Of a stretch of DNA of 49,722 bases, positions 33,038 to 45,148 are shown in pieces. Source of the DNA: Thioploca sp. (GTDB lineage: Bacteria; Pseudomonadota; Gammaproteobacteria; Beggiatoales; Beggiatoaceae); assembly GCA_030627235.1 (NCBI GenBank), contig DAOUSL010000007.1, positions 1 through 49,722 on the forward strand. Direction: 5' to 3'. Both the position numbers and the translations under genes were made by a program. The notes below the pieces were generated by a model. The model ran no database searches. It was given only the letters and a program-made list of their open reading frames with translations, and was not told the DNA's origin. The first letter of the stretch is position 1. Every line of letters begins with the position of its first letter.

Positions 33038-33131
33038 AGTTTCGGGTTTTATTAAATACTTATTCCTTAGTGAGATGAATAACTTGTTTTTTTATCAATT
33101 AATATTACGCAATCCTTTGATAAGGAACTGA

Positions 33132-34454
33132 TTATAATAATTCTCCTCGTAAGGAATTAGGTAAAGCTTTAGTAATTTTAACTTTAACAAATTGACCTAA
33201 TAAATCTGCATTACCCATAAAATTAACTACTCTATTATTTTCAGTTCGACCAGATAATTCTTGTTTATTTTTCCGAGAAGGTTGTTCAACTAAAATAGTT
33301 TGGAATGTTCCAACCATAGCTTGACTAATAGCTGTAGTCTGTTCATTAATTAATGTTTGTAATTGAGTAAGACGTTGTTTTTTTATAGTAATTGGAATAT
33401 CATCATCAATATCAGCAGCTGGTGTACCTGGTCGTGGACTATAAATAAAACTAAACGAATGATCAAAACCAATTTCTGCAATTAAATTCATAGTTTTCTT
33501 AAAATCAGCTTCTGTTTCACCTGGAAAGCCTATTATAAAATCGGAAGATAAACTTAAGTCTGGGCGTATTTGTTTTAAATGTCTAACTTTTTGTTTATAT
33601 TCCAAAATAGTATGGCCACGTTTCATCAGGCTTAAAATTCTATCTGAACCACTCTGTACTGGCAAATGTAAATGACTAACTAATTTGGGTATTTCTGCAT
33701 AAACTTGGATTAAGCTGTCTGATAATTCTAATGGATGCGATGTGGTATAACGTATTCTATCAATTCCATCAATGGCAGCAACATAAGATATTAATATAGC
33801 TAAATCAGCAATCTCTCCATCAACCATTTTGCCTCGATAACCATTAACATTTTGTCCCAAAAGAGTTATTTCACGTACTCCTTGTTCTGCTAATATCGAA
33901 ATTTCTGCAATTACATCATCAAATGGCCGACTAACTTCCTCACCACGAGTATATGGCACTACACAGAAAGTACAGTAATGGCTACAACCTTCCATAATCG
34001 ATACAAATGCCGTTACCCCTTTAGCTTGCGGATCAGGTAAGCAATCAAACTTTTCAATTTCTGGAAAAGATATGTCAATCATTGGTTTGTGTGACTTTTG
34101 TACTTCTGTCAACATTGCTGGTAAACGATGTAAAGTCTGAGGGCCAAAAATTAAATCTACATAAGGAGCTCTACGTCGAATTAACTTTCCTTCTTGACTA
34201 GCAACACAACCTCCAACTCCAAGCACAATTTCTGGTCGTTTTTCTTTTAATAATCGCCATTTACCTAAATAGGAAAAAACTTTTTCTTGGGGTTTTTCAC
34301 GTACTGAACAGGTATTAAGCAATAACACGTCAGCTGTTAATGGATCATCGATGAGTTCTAGGCCATGAGAAGCTTTTAAAGCATCTGCTATACGAGCAGA
34401 ATCATACTCATTCATTTGGCAACCAAAGGTTTTTATATATAATTTTTGCATCAT
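33132..34454 (-). CDS. miaB: tRNA-2-methylthio-N6-dimethylallyladenosine synthase
   Basis: 440 aa from the ATG at 34454. It adds the methylthio group to i6A37 of tRNAs reading codons that start with U. Cluster-1 ligands of the UPF0004 domain are C12, C49 and C83; the radical-SAM CxxxCxxC is C157, C161, C164 (CSHYCTFC). A C-terminal TRAM-type domain follows. A TTG at 34484 would extend the frame by ten residues into the upstream gene, but [19 protein letters not shown] is the family start, so I take the first ATG of the ATGATG pair. It lies 17 bp downstream of the AAA ATPase gene on the same strand. Confidence 0.96.
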   Translation of the reverse strand: MMQKLYIKTFGCQMNEYDSARIADALKASHGLELIDDPLTADVLLLNTCSVREKPQEKVFSYLGKWRLLKEKRPEIVLGVGGCVASQEGKLIRRRAPYVDLIFGPQTLHRLPAMLTEVQKSHKPMIDISFPEIEKFDCLPDPQAKGVTAFVSIMEGCSHYCTFCVVPYTRGEEVSRPFDDVIAEISILAEQGVREITLLGQNVNGYRGKMVDGEIADLAILISYVAAIDGIDRIRYTTSHPLELSDSLIQVYAEIPKLVSHLHLPVQSGSDRILSLMKRGHTILEYKQKVRHLKQIRPDLSLSSDFIIGFPGETEADFKKTMNLIAEIGFDHSFSFIYSPRPGTPAADIDDDIPITIKKQRLTQLQTLINEQTTAISQAMVGTFQTILVEQPSRKNKQELSGRTENNRVVNFMGNADLLGQFVKVKITKALPNSLRGELL

Positions 34455-34471
34455 AAATTTAGATTTTAAAA

Positions 34472-35806
34472 TTAATCTTCCCAACCTAAGTCTTTGACAT
34501 TTTTTACAAAAGGAATTGCCCCAAACCTACCGCTCAAATAACCATTAACTATATTTAAAGCATCAACATCTGCATTGGCTAAAGAATATAACACTGATTC
34601 ACCAGATTGATTTTTTTCTACAAACCAAACTTCATCTTTACGAAATGTATCTTTAATATCAAGTAGATGAACTTCATGGGTGGAAGCTATCAATTGGCTT
34701 TTTGCATCAGTAAATATACTATGATTTAGAACTAATTCAAATAATTTTTTAGTTAGTAAGGCATGTAGACTTCTTTCTATTTCATCGATTACAAAAACTT
34801 TTTCTTTGGACAAACCAATTAACATTGGAATAAAATCCATAAGTCTTTGAGTTCCTTCTGATTCTTCTGAAATTTCAAAAGAGATATCATTCCCAGCTTC
34901 ATCTTGTCTAATGGTAAGTAATTTTAAGGCTTTTAAGCTACCGTTAGAATTTTCTTCAATCACATAATTACGAGAAGCTATTGATACAAATTGTACTGTT
35001 TCCTGTCCATATGGGAATTCTGCCTTAATTTCATCCTTCATCATAGATGGTATATCATTAGTATTTTCAAAATCTATTTCTTCAACTTCTAACCTACTAA
35101 TTCCAAAATCAAAAAAGTCTATTATTTTATTAAAAAATCCTAAATTTAGTTTAGCTAGAGAGGTAAGAGCTTGATGTTTTGAGGTAGTAAATACTATAAT
35201 AAGAGTTTCTGCAAACCATTTATATAAAAAGTGAAATTGCTGAATGTTACGATCTTGACAATTAGTTAAGAATAATAAATTATTTCTAGTGCTATGAGCT
35301 TCATAACCTATTCTTTGTTTTTCTTCTTCAGTAGAATCGGCAAAAATTGGATGTTCAAAATTAAAGGAAATAACCTCTCCAACTCTTTCAAATACTGGAT
35401 TTTCTAACTGATGCCCCATTTCAAATAACCATTCTTCATGAACTTGAGTTTTATCAACACTAAAACCATAGGCATATTGTCGGTTCTGACATTTAAATTC
35501 AAACTCAAATCGAGATGGTTTATTACTACAACTAGTATCTAATTTAAAAGGTTTAACGTTAATATTACGATTTTTACCAACTCCGTGGACAATAAAATCT
35601 TTAGCGAATCCCATTGATTTAATTAAATTAGACTTTCCAGAGCCATTAGCTCCATAAAGAATAGAGGTCTTTAATAAGTTAATATCTTTTTGATTATCGC
35701 TATTAATAATATGATGCCTATTATTGTCTTCTTCGGAAGCAATCATATTAAAATCAATCATTTCATTGAAAGATAAAAAGTTTTCCACGGTAAATCTAAT
35801 TAACAT
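34472..35806 (-). CDS. AAA15-type ATPase (abortive-infection / OLD-like)
   Basis: 444 aa. The N-terminus [15 protein letters not shown] leads into Walker A GANGSGKS (residues 52-59). The ABC-like signature region ([14 protein letters not shown]), Walker [12 protein letters not shown] (D341, E342) and a switch His in ASTHEVHLL follow. This is the AAA15/21 group that includes AbiL- and RloA-like ATPases, often partnered with a small nuclease such as RloB. No such partner is adjacent; miaB follows directly. It could be a stand-alone defence ATPase or a cargo gene. The ATG at 35806 has a GG-rich ribosome site just upstream. Confidence 0.85.
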   Translation of the reverse strand: MLIRFTVENFLSFNEMIDFNMIASEEDNNRHHIINSDNQKDINLLKTSILYGANGSGKSNLIKSMGFAKDFIVHGVGKNRNINVKPFKLDTSCSNKPSRFEFEFKCQNRQYAYGFSVDKTQVHEEWLFEMGHQLENPVFERVGEVISFNFEHPIFADSTEEEKQRIGYEAHSTRNNLLFLTNCQDRNIQQFHFLYKWFAETLIIVFTTSKHQALTSLAKLNLGFFNKIIDFFDFGISRLEVEEIDFENTNDIPSMMKDEIKAEFPYGQETVQFVSIASRNYVIEENSNGSLKALKLLTIRQDEAGNDISFEISEESEGTQRLMDFIPMLIGLSKEKVFVIDEIERSLHALLTKKLFELVLNHSIFTDAKSQLIASTHEVHLLDIKDTFRKDEVWFVEKNQSGESVLYSLANADVDALNIVNGYLSGRFGAIPFVKNVKDLGWED

Positions 35807-36163
35807 ATCCCGACCTCAGTTTTAAGAATTAGTACAGTATAACATAAAATTTTATATGCACTGAAAATCACTGTATAATCAATTGATTTTAAATCTTATT
35901 TCCTAAATTTAAGCTTTGTGATTTTAAGTTATATATCAATCTATCTCATTAATAAATGGGAACGAATTTCTCACTGTTTGAATTTAATTAAGAATTTCTA
36001 TAGTTTTTTATTGACCATATTATAATGAATTTGATAAAGTATTATAGTATTTCACAATCGAATAGATTACAGCAAGTAATTACTATTAAAGTTAATTAAG
36101 AATTGCTATATACTAATAACTAATTTTAAGCAGTTGTCATCATAAACCATCATATAAATTTAA
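35807..36163. other. Intergenic region with two partial dispersed repeats
   Basis: 357 bp between divergent genes. GAATTTAATTAAGAATT (35980-35996) is an exact core of the AT-rich dispersed family. A second partial copy at 36060-36112 has GATTACAGCAAGTAATT and TTAATTAAGAATTGCTATA. The remaining DNA is AT-rich with no ORF. Promoters for the AAA gene and the sugar transferase should lie here, but none is distinct. Confidence 0.5.
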
Positions 36164-36754
36164 ATGAAAAAACGCATATTTGACATGTGTTGTGTTGTTC
36201 CAAGTTTAATCTTATTATTACCATTGTTTGCAATAATCGCTATATGGATAAAACTGGATAGTAGAGGGCCAATATTTTTTTTCCAAACTAGAATTGGCCA
36301 ATTTGCAAAACCATTCAAAATAATTAAATTTCGTACTATGTATGCACATACTAAAGGACTAAACTTAACTATAGGTTATGATTCACGTATAACTAGCTGT
36401 GGATATTTTTTACGCAAATTTAAATTAGATGAATTACCACAGTTAATAAATGTTATTCGGGGTGAAATGAGTGTTGTTGGGCCACGTCCAGAAGTTCCTG
36501 AATATGTAGAATTATATCCGGATGAGATTAAAGCATATGTATTATCAGTACCTGTTGGTATTACTGACTATGCCTCAATAGAATTTCGGAACGAAAGTGA
36601 TATGTTAGCAAATTCGCAACAACCAGAGATGGATTATGTTGAAAAAATATTACCTTTAAAATTAGCATATCATCAACAATATGTTAAAAATCATTCAATT
36701 TATTTAGATATAACATTAATTTTTAGAACCTTAAAAAGAATATTATTTTCATGA
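36164..36754 (+). CDS. Initiating sugar-1-phosphate transferase (WcaJ/PglC-type, small form)
   Basis: 196 aa, the size of the minimal monotopic phosphoglycosyl transferases. It moves a sugar phosphate from a UDP-sugar to undecaprenyl phosphate, starting a surface glycan, on the cytoplasmic face of the inner membrane. Visible are the N-terminal re-entrant hydrophobic helix (about 8-30), FQTRIG, FKIIKFRTMY, LRKFKLDELPQLINVI, and RGEMSVVGPRPEVPEY with the acidic pair typical of the family. The exact sugar cannot be told. No other glycan genes are adjacent. Confidence 0.93.
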   Translation: MKKRIFDMCCVVPSLILLLPLFAIIAIWIKLDSRGPIFFFQTRIGQFAKPFKIIKFRTMYAHTKGLNLTIGYDSRITSCGYFLRKFKLDELPQLINVIRGEMSVVGPRPEVPEYVELYPDEIKAYVLSVPVGITDYASIEFRNESDMLANSQQPEMDYVEKILPLKLAYHQQYVKNHSIYLDITLIFRTLKRILFS

Positions 36755-36800
36755 TGTTAATAGAAAAGCTAAATTTATTATTATCTATAAATGGATACGC

Positions 36801-36881
36801 TATAGCAATTCTTAATTAAATTCAAATAAATATCAATTATTTATATTTCTGTAGTTTATCCAATCGAAAAATACTATATAA
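36801..36881. repeat. Fullest copy of the AT-rich dispersed repeat (81 bp)
   Basis: It starts TATAGCAATTCTTAATTAAA, contains TATCAATTATTTATATT and TTTATCCAATCGAAAAAT, and ends near ACTATATAA. The ends are weak inverted repeats of each other. It sits 13 bp before the hisI ATG, so it must overlap the hisI promoter or leader. Confidence 0.6.
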
Positions 36882-36893
36882 TACTTTATTAAA

Positions 36894-37280
36894 ATGCAAA
36901 TAAACTGGTTAGATCAAATCATTTGGAATGAACAAGGTTTAGTTCCAACTATTTCTCAAGATATTGAAACTAAAAAAGTTTTAATGTTAGCTTGGATGAA
37001 TAGAGAAGCATTACAATTGACAGTGCAACAACAAATAGCTGTTTATTGGTCTCGTTCCAGAAAAAAATTATGGTTTAAAGGTGAAGAATCTGGGCAAATT
37101 CAATATGTTAAAGATATTAGGCTTGATTGTGATAGTGATGTGATACTGTTGTTAGTTGAACAGATAGGAGTAGCTTGTCACACTGGTCGGCATAACTGTT
37201 TTTTTCAACAATATCAAGATGGACAATGGGTAACTGTAGAATCAGTGATAACAGACCCAGCAGATTTATATTCTAAATGA
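36894..37280 (+). CDS. hisI: Phosphoribosyl-AMP cyclohydrolase
   Basis: 128 aa, the single-domain HisI without the HisE pyrophosphohydrolase. It opens the adenine ring of phosphoribosyl-AMP in histidine synthesis. [26 protein letters not shown], the Mg-binding D78-C-D80-x-D82, and zinc Cys C79, C95 and C102 ([11 protein letters not shown]) are all present. It is separated from other his genes. It converges on pabB with a 19-bp gap. Confidence 0.96.
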   Translation: MQINWLDQIIWNEQGLVPTISQDIETKKVLMLAWMNREALQLTVQQQIAVYWSRSRKKLWFKGEESGQIQYVKDIRLDCDSDVILLLVEQIGVACHTGRHNCFFQQYQDGQWVTVESVITDPADLYSK

Positions 37281-37299
37281 ATTTTTATGGCTTAGGAAC

Positions 37300-38253
37300 T
37301 TAAATTGGAATGTAAACTTTATCTAACATTTCTTGATATTCAGTTTCTAAGTCACTATCAATCGTAATTCCACCACCGCTCTTATAAATCAATTGGTCAT
37401 CTGTTTTTTCGATAAAACGAATCATTATTGCACTATCTAATTTATTACCATCAAAATAACCAAATACGCCGGTAAAAAAACCTCGCTGATAACCTTCAAC
37501 TGTTTTAATAATTTCAATTGTTGTTTTTTTAGGAGTTCCAGAAATTGAACCTGCTGGTAATAAAGATAATAAAATATCACCAATTTTAGATTGCCAATTA
37601 TATTCTAAAATTCCACTAATTTCAGAGCTTACTTGTAATAATGTTTTAGAACCAGCAACTATTTCATTTACATATCTAAATTTATTAACCTGAACTTTAT
37701 TAGCTACAATAGATAAGTCATTTCTAAGTAAATCCACCACCATATTATGTTCGGCTTGTTCTTTTTCATTAGCTAAAATTTTTTCTTTCGCATTTGGCAC
37801 TAAAGCGTCAATCGTACCTTTCATTGGATAAGTTGTAATTATATTATTTTCAATTTTAATAAATCTTTCCGGGGAAAAAACCGTAAATTTATCTTGAAAA
37901 TACAATTTGAATTTAGCCTTACTACTAAAAAAAATCTCTGATAATGATAAATCAGTTTCTATTAAGGTCGGAAAGGTTAAATTGAGCAGATAAGTATTAC
38001 CTACTCTTATTTCCTGAATAACTTGTTCAAAAGCTGACTGGTATTTTGCAAAGCTAACTGGTATTTTTTTAATTATTGAATTATCAGTTTTATAACTATG
38101 TTTAAAATTAGAAAATTTATCAATTGAAAAGAATATGTTGGGTTCTAATGTTGCTAAAGGAGCTATATAAAAATTATTTACTTCAAAATCAATAATAAAT
38201 AAAAAAGGTATTTTATTACTACCTAAATCATTTAATTTACTTATATAATCAAT
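37300..38253 (-). CDS. pabB: Aminodeoxychorismate synthase component I, with a non-standard start
   Basis: 317 aa if translation begins at an ATT at 38253. The frame is open from a TAA at 38266-38268 to the stop at 37300, but its N-terminal 130 codons hold no ATG or GTG; the first TTG is at 37905, which would remove a third of the protein. The upstream part reads as a proper PabB N-terminus (KLNDLGSNKIPFLFIIDFE, then IRVGNTYLLNLTFPT), so it belongs to the gene. An AAGGA ribosome site lies 9 nt before the ATT. The core has PMKGTI with the PabB Lys, EHNMVVDLLRNDLS, SLLPAGSISGTPKK and YKSGGGITIDSD. It makes 4-amino-4-deoxychorismate from chorismate with a PabA glutaminase encoded elsewhere. Alternative starts are a nearby ATA or a start lost to mutation. 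Confidence 0.85.
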   Translation of the reverse strand: MDYISKLNDLGSNKIPFLFIIDFEVNNFYIAPLATLEPNIFFSIDKFSNFKHSYKTDNSIIKKIPVSFAKYQSAFEQVIQEIRVGNTYLLNLTFPTLIETDLSLSEIFFSSKAKFKLYFQDKFTVFSPERFIKIENNIITTYPMKGTIDALVPNAKEKILANEKEQAEHNMVVDLLRNDLSIVANKVQVNKFRYVNEIVAGSKTLLQVSSEISGILEYNWQSKIGDILLSLLPAGSISGTPKKTTIEIIKTVEGYQRGFFTGVFGYFDGNKLDSAIMIRFIEKTDDQLIYKSGGGITIDSDLETEYQEMLDKVYIPI

Positions 38254-38331
38254 AGTTATAAGTCCTTAATGTAGAATATTTAAAACCTAAAATTTGGTTT
38301 TTAGATAAGTGAAGTAGTATATATTAAGCAA

Positions 38332-38577
38332 TTAATCCACAATTATTAATAATACTAAATACGGAACAATATTAAATATAAAAATCATTATTTTAAAAAA
38401 AGCTATACCAATATAATGAATGGAGTCAAACTTTTCAACTGGTAAATTAAACAACTTGGTATGTAATCGATAAATGAGGTCATGAGCAAATATGAAAAAT
38501 AAAACCCACCATAACAATAATCCCATGTTAATAATGGAACACCAGCCTAAAAATTCACGTACAATATCAATTGTCAT
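38332..38577 (-). CDS. Small two-helix inner-membrane protein, DUF6868-like
   Basis: 81 aa. Two hydrophobic helices (about 13-34 and 57-80) flank a short polar loop (YRLHTKLFNLPVEKFD). The pattern MTID-VREFLGWCSIINMGLLLWW...HDLIYRLH matches what I recall of the DUF6868 small membrane proteins; no function is known. Its ATG overlaps the map stop (ATGA), so it is translationally coupled to methionine aminopeptidase. Confidence 0.75.
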   Translation of the reverse strand: MTIDIVREFLGWCSIINMGLLLWWVLFFIFAHDLIYRLHTKLFNLPVEKFDSIHYIGIAFFKIMIFIFNIVPYLVLLIIVD

Positions 38578-39368
38578 TTAATACCTTTCTGAAAATTAAA
38601 TTGTTCATCATCAGCCAATGTTAATACTTCAACTCCAGTTTCAGTAACCACAATAGTATGCTCCCATTGAGCAGATAAACTGTGATCTTTAGTAACTACA
38701 GTCCATTTATCTGGTAAGACTTTAATCTCTCGTTTACCAGCGTTAATCATTGGTTCAATAGTAAAAGTCATGCCAGGTTGTAATAATATATCTTCTGCTT
38801 GTGGACTAAAATAATGTAGAACCTGTGGTTCTTCGTGAAATTTCCGCCCAATTCCATGCCCACAATATTCTTGAACTACTGAACAATTTTTAGATTCTGC
38901 ATAATTTTGAATTGCAGATCCAACATCTCTATTTAAATAAGCTCCTGGTCGCACTGCATTAATTCCAATCCATAAACATTCATAAGCAATTTTTACTAAC
39001 CGACTTGCCTTAATACTTGGTTTACCAATCATAAACATGCGGCTGGTATCACCATGATATTCATCTTTAATAGTAGTAATATCAAGATTAATAATATCAC
39101 CATTTTTTAATTTTTTAGTACTAGGAATACCGTGACAAACTTGATGGTTTACTGAAGTACAAATAGATTTAGGAAAGCCCTTATAATTCAAAGGTGCTGG
39201 GATTGCTTTTTGTACATCAACAGTATAATCATGACATATCTTATCTAGTTCATCAGTTGATATACCAACTTTAACATAAGGAGTTATCATATCTAAAGTA
39301 TCTTTTGCTAATTGTCCAGCAATCCGCATTTTTTCAATTTCTGCCTTGGTTTTTATAAATATTGCCAT
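38574..39368 (-). CDS. map: Type I methionine aminopeptidase
   Basis: 264 aa, the E. coli length. It removes the N-terminal Met from nascent proteins. The five metal ligands are in place: D96, D107, H171, E205, E236, with H79 as the substrate-side His. CGHGIGRKFHEEP and TFTIEPMIN are typical. It is divergent from rpsB, the usual gammaproteobacterial arrangement, with their promoters in 39369-39509. Confidence 0.97.
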   Translation of the reverse strand: MAIFIKTKAEIEKMRIAGQLAKDTLDMITPYVKVGISTDELDKICHDYTVDVQKAIPAPLNYKGFPKSICTSVNHQVCHGIPSTKKLKNGDIINLDITTIKDEYHGDTSRMFMIGKPSIKASRLVKIAYECLWIGINAVRPGAYLNRDVGSAIQNYAESKNCSVVQEYCGHGIGRKFHEEPQVLHYFSPQAEDILLQPGMTFTIEPMINAGKREIKVLPDKWTVVTKDHSLSAQWEHTIVVTETGVEVLTLADDEQFNFQKGIK

Positions 39369-39446
39369 TTTTTAATATCAATTTTTTCAATTTTGAGGTA
39401 GAATACATAGTTTTAATATTATATCACACACATGCCGTCACATAAA

Positions 39447-39500
39447 TTGGGTGCTCTATGTTGAGTCAGTTTATGGGGTATGTGGAGGTCTAACCCAACT
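39447..39500 (+). promoter_or_regulatory. rpsB leader, probable S2 autoregulatory site
   Basis: The leader holds TTGGGT (39447-39452), which can pair with ACCCAA (39493-39498), around a conserved-looking GTGGAGGTCTAACCC segment. In E. coli the rpsB-tsf leader is a target of S2 autogenous control, and the segment resembles that leader from memory. The ribosome site AGGA follows at 39501, then the ATG at 39510. Confidence 0.5.
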
Positions 39501-39509
39501 AGGAATTTT

Positions 39510-40274
39510 ATGACAGACGTAACTATGCGCCAGATGTTAGAAGCTGGTGTACATTTTGGACATCAAGCTCGTTATTGGAATCCACAGATGGCTCCGTATC
39601 TTTTTGGAGTTCGTAATAAGATTCATATTATCAATCTTGAGCATACATTGCCAATGTTCAATGATGCGGCTAACTTTTTAGGTAAATTAGCTAATAGAAA
39701 AGGTAAAATTTTATTTGTAGGAACTAAACGTGCTTCCCAAACAATTATCAAAGAAGCAGCGATTCGTTGTGGTATGCCATATGTAAACCGACGTTGGTTA
39801 GGTGGAATGTTGACTAATTATAAAACAGTTAAAGCATCCATTAAGCGACTAAAGGATTTAGAAATTATTAGTACAGATGGTACATTAAATCGGGTAATCA
39901 AAAAAGAAGCATTATCTTTAACCCGTGAGTTGGAAAAGTTAGAACGTAGTTTGGGTGGAATTAAGGATATGAATGGTCTTCCAGATGCACTGTTTATTGT
40001 TGATGTAGGGCATGAACGAAATGCAGTGAAAGAATCGGTTAAATTGAACATTCCAATTGTAGGAGTGGTTGATTCTAATAATAGCCCTACTCATATTGAT
40101 TATGTTATACCTGGTAATGATGATGCTATCCGTTCTATTCACTTATATGTTAATGGTGTTGCAGATGCAATCATTAATAGCAAAGAAGCTAGTTTACAAC
40201 CACCGACGGAAGAAGATTTTGTAGAAGAACGCTCTGAATCTGCTGAGAAAGATAAAGTAGTTGCTGAGAAATAA
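39510..40274 (+). CDS. rpsB: 30S ribosomal protein S2
   Basis: 254 aa from the ATG at 39510 ([19 protein letters not shown]). The frame is open upstream to 39480, but that stretch is the leader, and AGGA 5 nt before 39510 decides the start. S2-specific segments: [68 protein letters not shown]. It binds late in 30S assembly near S1. First gene of rpsB-tsf-pyrH-frr. Confidence 0.98.
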   Translation: MTDVTMRQMLEAGVHFGHQARYWNPQMAPYLFGVRNKIHIINLEHTLPMFNDAANFLGKLANRKGKILFVGTKRASQTIIKEAAIRCGMPYVNRRWLGGMLTNYKTVKASIKRLKDLEIISTDGTLNRVIKKEALSLTRELEKLERSLGGIKDMNGLPDALFIVDVGHERNAVKESVKLNIPIVGVVDSNNSPTHIDYVIPGNDDAIRSIHLYVNGVADAIINSKEASLQPPTEEDFVEERSESAEKDKVVAEK

Positions 40275-40283
40275 TTTTTAATT

Positions 40284-40309
40284 AAGTTTCGGGGATATTC
40301 TCGAAACTT
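40284..40309 (+). terminator. Attenuator-like hairpin between rpsB and tsf
   Basis: AAGTTTCG (40284-40291) and CGAAACTT (40302-40309) form an 8-bp stem with a 10-nt loop. A second small hairpin, AGAGG-TTAT-CCTCT (about 40351-40364), follows. There is no strong T-run, so partial termination or RNA processing is more likely than a full stop. Confidence 0.45.
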
Positions 40310-40388
40310 TAAATAACAAGGTGAATCTAATTTACCTATCGAATACTTTTAGAGGTTATCCTCTACCAAATTACGAGGTTTTATAAAA

Positions 40389-41264
40389 ATGAAGATTTCC
40401 GCAGCATTGGTTAAAGAACTGCGTGAACGTACCGGTGCTGGTATGATGGAATGTAAAAAGGCATTGACTGAAAATAATGCTGATATAGAAGCTTCCATTG
40501 AAGCAATGCGTAAATCTGGACAAGCTAAAGCAGATAAGAAAGCCGGAAGAATTGCAGCTGAAGGTGCGATTGTGATTCAACAAGATGATAATAATGTTGT
40601 GATGGTTGAAGTTAATTCTGAAACAGATTTTGTATCTAAAGGCGATGATTTTAAAGATTTTTGTAATGGAGTAGCTGCTACAGCATTAACTACTAAACCA
40701 ACCGATTTAGAAGCATTATTAGCTGCAAATGTAAATGGTAGTGAAAAAACTGTTGAAAAATCTCGCCAAGACCTAATTGCTAAAATTGGGGAAAATATTA
40801 ATGTACGTCGATTTGTCATTACAAGTAAATCCGATAGCAATGTTGGGGCTTATTTACATGGAATTAAAATTGGGGTATTAACTAATGTAGAAGGTGGCAA
40901 TCTAGATTTAGCTAAAGACCTTGCAATGCATATTGCTGCCAGCCGACCATTATGTATTTCTCCAGAACAAGTTCCAGCAGAAGTAATTGCTAAAGAAAAA
41001 GATATTTATACCGCTCAAGCTGCTGATTCTGGTAAACCTGCCAACATCGTTGAAAAGATGGTTGAAGGTAAATTAAACAAATTCTTGCGTGAAGTTACCT
41101 TGCTTGGTCAACCATTTATTAAAGATACTGATAAAACTATCGAACAATTACTAAAAGAAGCTAATGCAACAATAGTAAATTTTGAACGATTTGAGGTTGG
41201 TGAAGGTATCGAAAAGAAAACTGATAATTTTGTTGATGAAGTTATGCAACAAGCACAAAAATAA
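40389..41264 (+). CDS. tsf: Translation elongation factor Ts
   Basis: 291 aa (E. coli 283). It is the GDP-exchange factor for EF-Tu. The N-terminal UBA-like region has LRERTGAGMMECKKAL; the core carries VEVNSETDFVSK and the AMHIAASRPLCISPEQVP coiled region. ATG at 40389 with GAGG upstream. It lies 114 bp after rpsB and 6 bp before pyrH. Confidence 0.98.
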   Translation: MKISAALVKELRERTGAGMMECKKALTENNADIEASIEAMRKSGQAKADKKAGRIAAEGAIVIQQDDNNVVMVEVNSETDFVSKGDDFKDFCNGVAATALTTKPTDLEALLAANVNGSEKTVEKSRQDLIAKIGENINVRRFVITSKSDSNVGAYLHGIKIGVLTNVEGGNLDLAKDLAMHIAASRPLCISPEQVPAEVIAKEKDIYTAQAADSGKPANIVEKMVEGKLNKFLREVTLLGQPFIKDTDKTIEQLLKEANATIVNFERFEVGEGIEKKTDNFVDEVMQQAQK

Positions 41265-41270
41265 GAACAA

Positions 41271-42008
41271 ATGCCTAACATTTCCCCGGTTTATCAACGT
41301 GTATTACTAAAATTAAGTGGTGAAGCCTTATTAGGTGGAACTAAATTTGGAATCGAATCACAAGGCCTAATTAGTTTAGCTCAAAAAATCCAAGCAGTTG
41401 TTAAACTTGGAGTACAATTAGGTTTGGTCATTGGTGGGGGGAATATTTTTCGAGGCATGAATTTGACTTCTGCTGGTGTTGCTAGAGTTTCAGCCGATCA
41501 AATTGGTATGTTAGCAACGGTAATGAATGGTTTAGCTGTACAAGATGCTTTACAAAAAATATCCATAGAAGCTCGAGTTATGTCGGCTTTTCAAATTGGT
41601 GCTATCTGTGAATCTTATAATCAACGAGATGCAATCAACCATTTAGAAGCTGGTCGAGTGGTTATTTTTGTAGCTGGTACTGGCAATCCATTTTTTACGA
41701 CTGATTCTGCTGCTAGTTTACGTGCGGTTGAGATCGGAGCAGATTTAATGATAAAAGCCACTAAAGTTGACGGTGTTTATGCTTCCGATCCAAAACTTGA
41801 TCCGACTGCAGAAAGATTTACTCGTTTGACTTATAATAAAGTAGTTGAATTAGGTTTAGGTGTTATGGATACTACTGCTATTGTAATCAGTCGGGATAAT
41901 AACTTACCACTTCGAGTACTAGATATGGAACAGCCAAATGCATTGGTTGATGTCATAACTGGTCAGGATATTGGTACATTAATTCATACGGAAAATGATA
42001 ATGAATGA
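41271..42008 (+). CDS. pyrH: UMP kinase
   Basis: 245 aa. It phosphorylates UMP to UDP; bacterial hexameric amino-acid-kinase type. LLKLSGEALLGG, VIGGGNIFRGMN, VSADQIGMLATVMNGLA, GTGNPFFTTDSAA and KVDGVYASDP are diagnostic. The start is 6 bp after the tsf stop. The end overlaps possible frr start codons, giving tight coupling. Confidence 0.98.
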   Translation: MPNISPVYQRVLLKLSGEALLGGTKFGIESQGLISLAQKIQAVVKLGVQLGLVIGGGNIFRGMNLTSAGVARVSADQIGMLATVMNGLAVQDALQKISIEARVMSAFQIGAICESYNQRDAINHLEAGRVVIFVAGTGNPFFTTDSAASLRAVEIGADLMIKATKVDGVYASDPKLDPTAERFTRLTYNKVVELGLGVMDTTAIVISRDNNLPLRVLDMEQPNALVDVITGQDIGTLIHTENDNE

Positions 42009-42009
42009 A

Positions 42010-42567
42010 ATGATTGATATGGTTAATTCCGACGCTAAAGAACGAATGCAAAAAAGTGTCGATACCTTAAAGGCAGACTATGTGAAAATTCGTACTGGAC
42101 GAGCTCATACTAGTTTGCTTGAACATGTTATGGTTCCATATTATGGTTCTGATGTGCCAATTACCCAAGTTGCCAATATAAATGTGATAGACCCTCGTAC
42201 TTTGGGAGTTGTACCATTTGAAAAACCAATGATGAGTACAGTAGAAAAAAGTATCCGAAATTCTGATTTGGGACTAAACCCTACTAATGTTGGTACAATC
42301 TTACGAGTTCCGTTGCCACCTATGACTGAGGAACGAAGACGTGACTTGGTAAAGGTAGTTAAACATGAAGCTGAAAATGCTAAAGTTGCGGTACGTAATA
42401 TTCGTAGAGATGCTAATCATGATCTGAAAACTATGTTGAAAGATAGTGATATCTCTAAGGATGAAGAGCATAATGCTGAGGAAGATATTCAGAAGTTAAC
42501 GAATGATAGTATTAGTAAAATTGATAAGATTTTAGCTAATAAAGAAACTGAGTTGATGGAAATTTAA
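42010..42567 (+). CDS. frr: Ribosome recycling factor
   Basis: 185 aa from the ATG at 42010, exactly the E. coli length. With EF-G it splits post-termination ribosomes. Signatures: IRTGRAHTSLLEHVMVPYYG, DLGLNPTNVGTILRVPLPPMTEERRRDLVK, AVRNIRRDAN. In-frame ATGs at 41995 and 42001 overlap pyrH; the one at 42010 lies one base after the pyrH TGA and best fits the family N-terminus (MIDMVNSDAKERM), though 42001 cannot be excluded. Confidence 0.96.
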   Translation: MIDMVNSDAKERMQKSVDTLKADYVKIRTGRAHTSLLEHVMVPYYGSDVPITQVANINVIDPRTLGVVPFEKPMMSTVEKSIRNSDLGLNPTNVGTILRVPLPPMTEERRRDLVKVVKHEAENAKVAVRNIRRDANHDLKTMLKDSDISKDEEHNAEEDIQKLTNDSISKIDKILANKETELMEI

Positions 42568-42590
42568 CTTCCTTTTTTAAAGTTTAGACA

Positions 42591-42622
42591 AGCCCAATTT
42601 ATCTATTCAGATTAGTTGGGCT
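42591..42622. terminator. Hairpin between convergent frr and gyrB
   Basis: AGCCCAA (42591-42597) pairs with TTGGGCT (42616-42622), with an inner ATCT-ATTC-AGAT stem. The two stems together make a long, slightly interrupted hairpin. No T-run follows on either strand, so strength is uncertain. Its position between two 3' ends supports a bidirectional terminator. Confidence 0.5.
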
Positions 42623-42643
42623 ACGCTAAAATAATTAATTTAA

Positions 42644-45043
<2,400 letters not shown>

Positions 45044-45148
45044 TTATCAATCCTTCCGTTTAGCCAACTTTAAAGCCATATTATAGCAAAATTTGATGCT
45101 TAAGTAAAATCAACTTTTAATAACCATAACGTAATGAAGCAACTTTAA

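Noticed and set aside
37300-37905. pabB as a truncated pseudogene starting at the TTG at 37905
   Set aside because: The same frame continues open upstream for another 120 codons and reads as the normal PabB N-terminus, so the gene is complete apart from its start codon.
39480-39509. Ten-residue N-terminal extension of ribosomal protein S2
   Set aside because: This stretch is the conserved leader of rpsB, and a ribosome site lies right before the ATG at 39510, which gives the normal S2 N-terminus.
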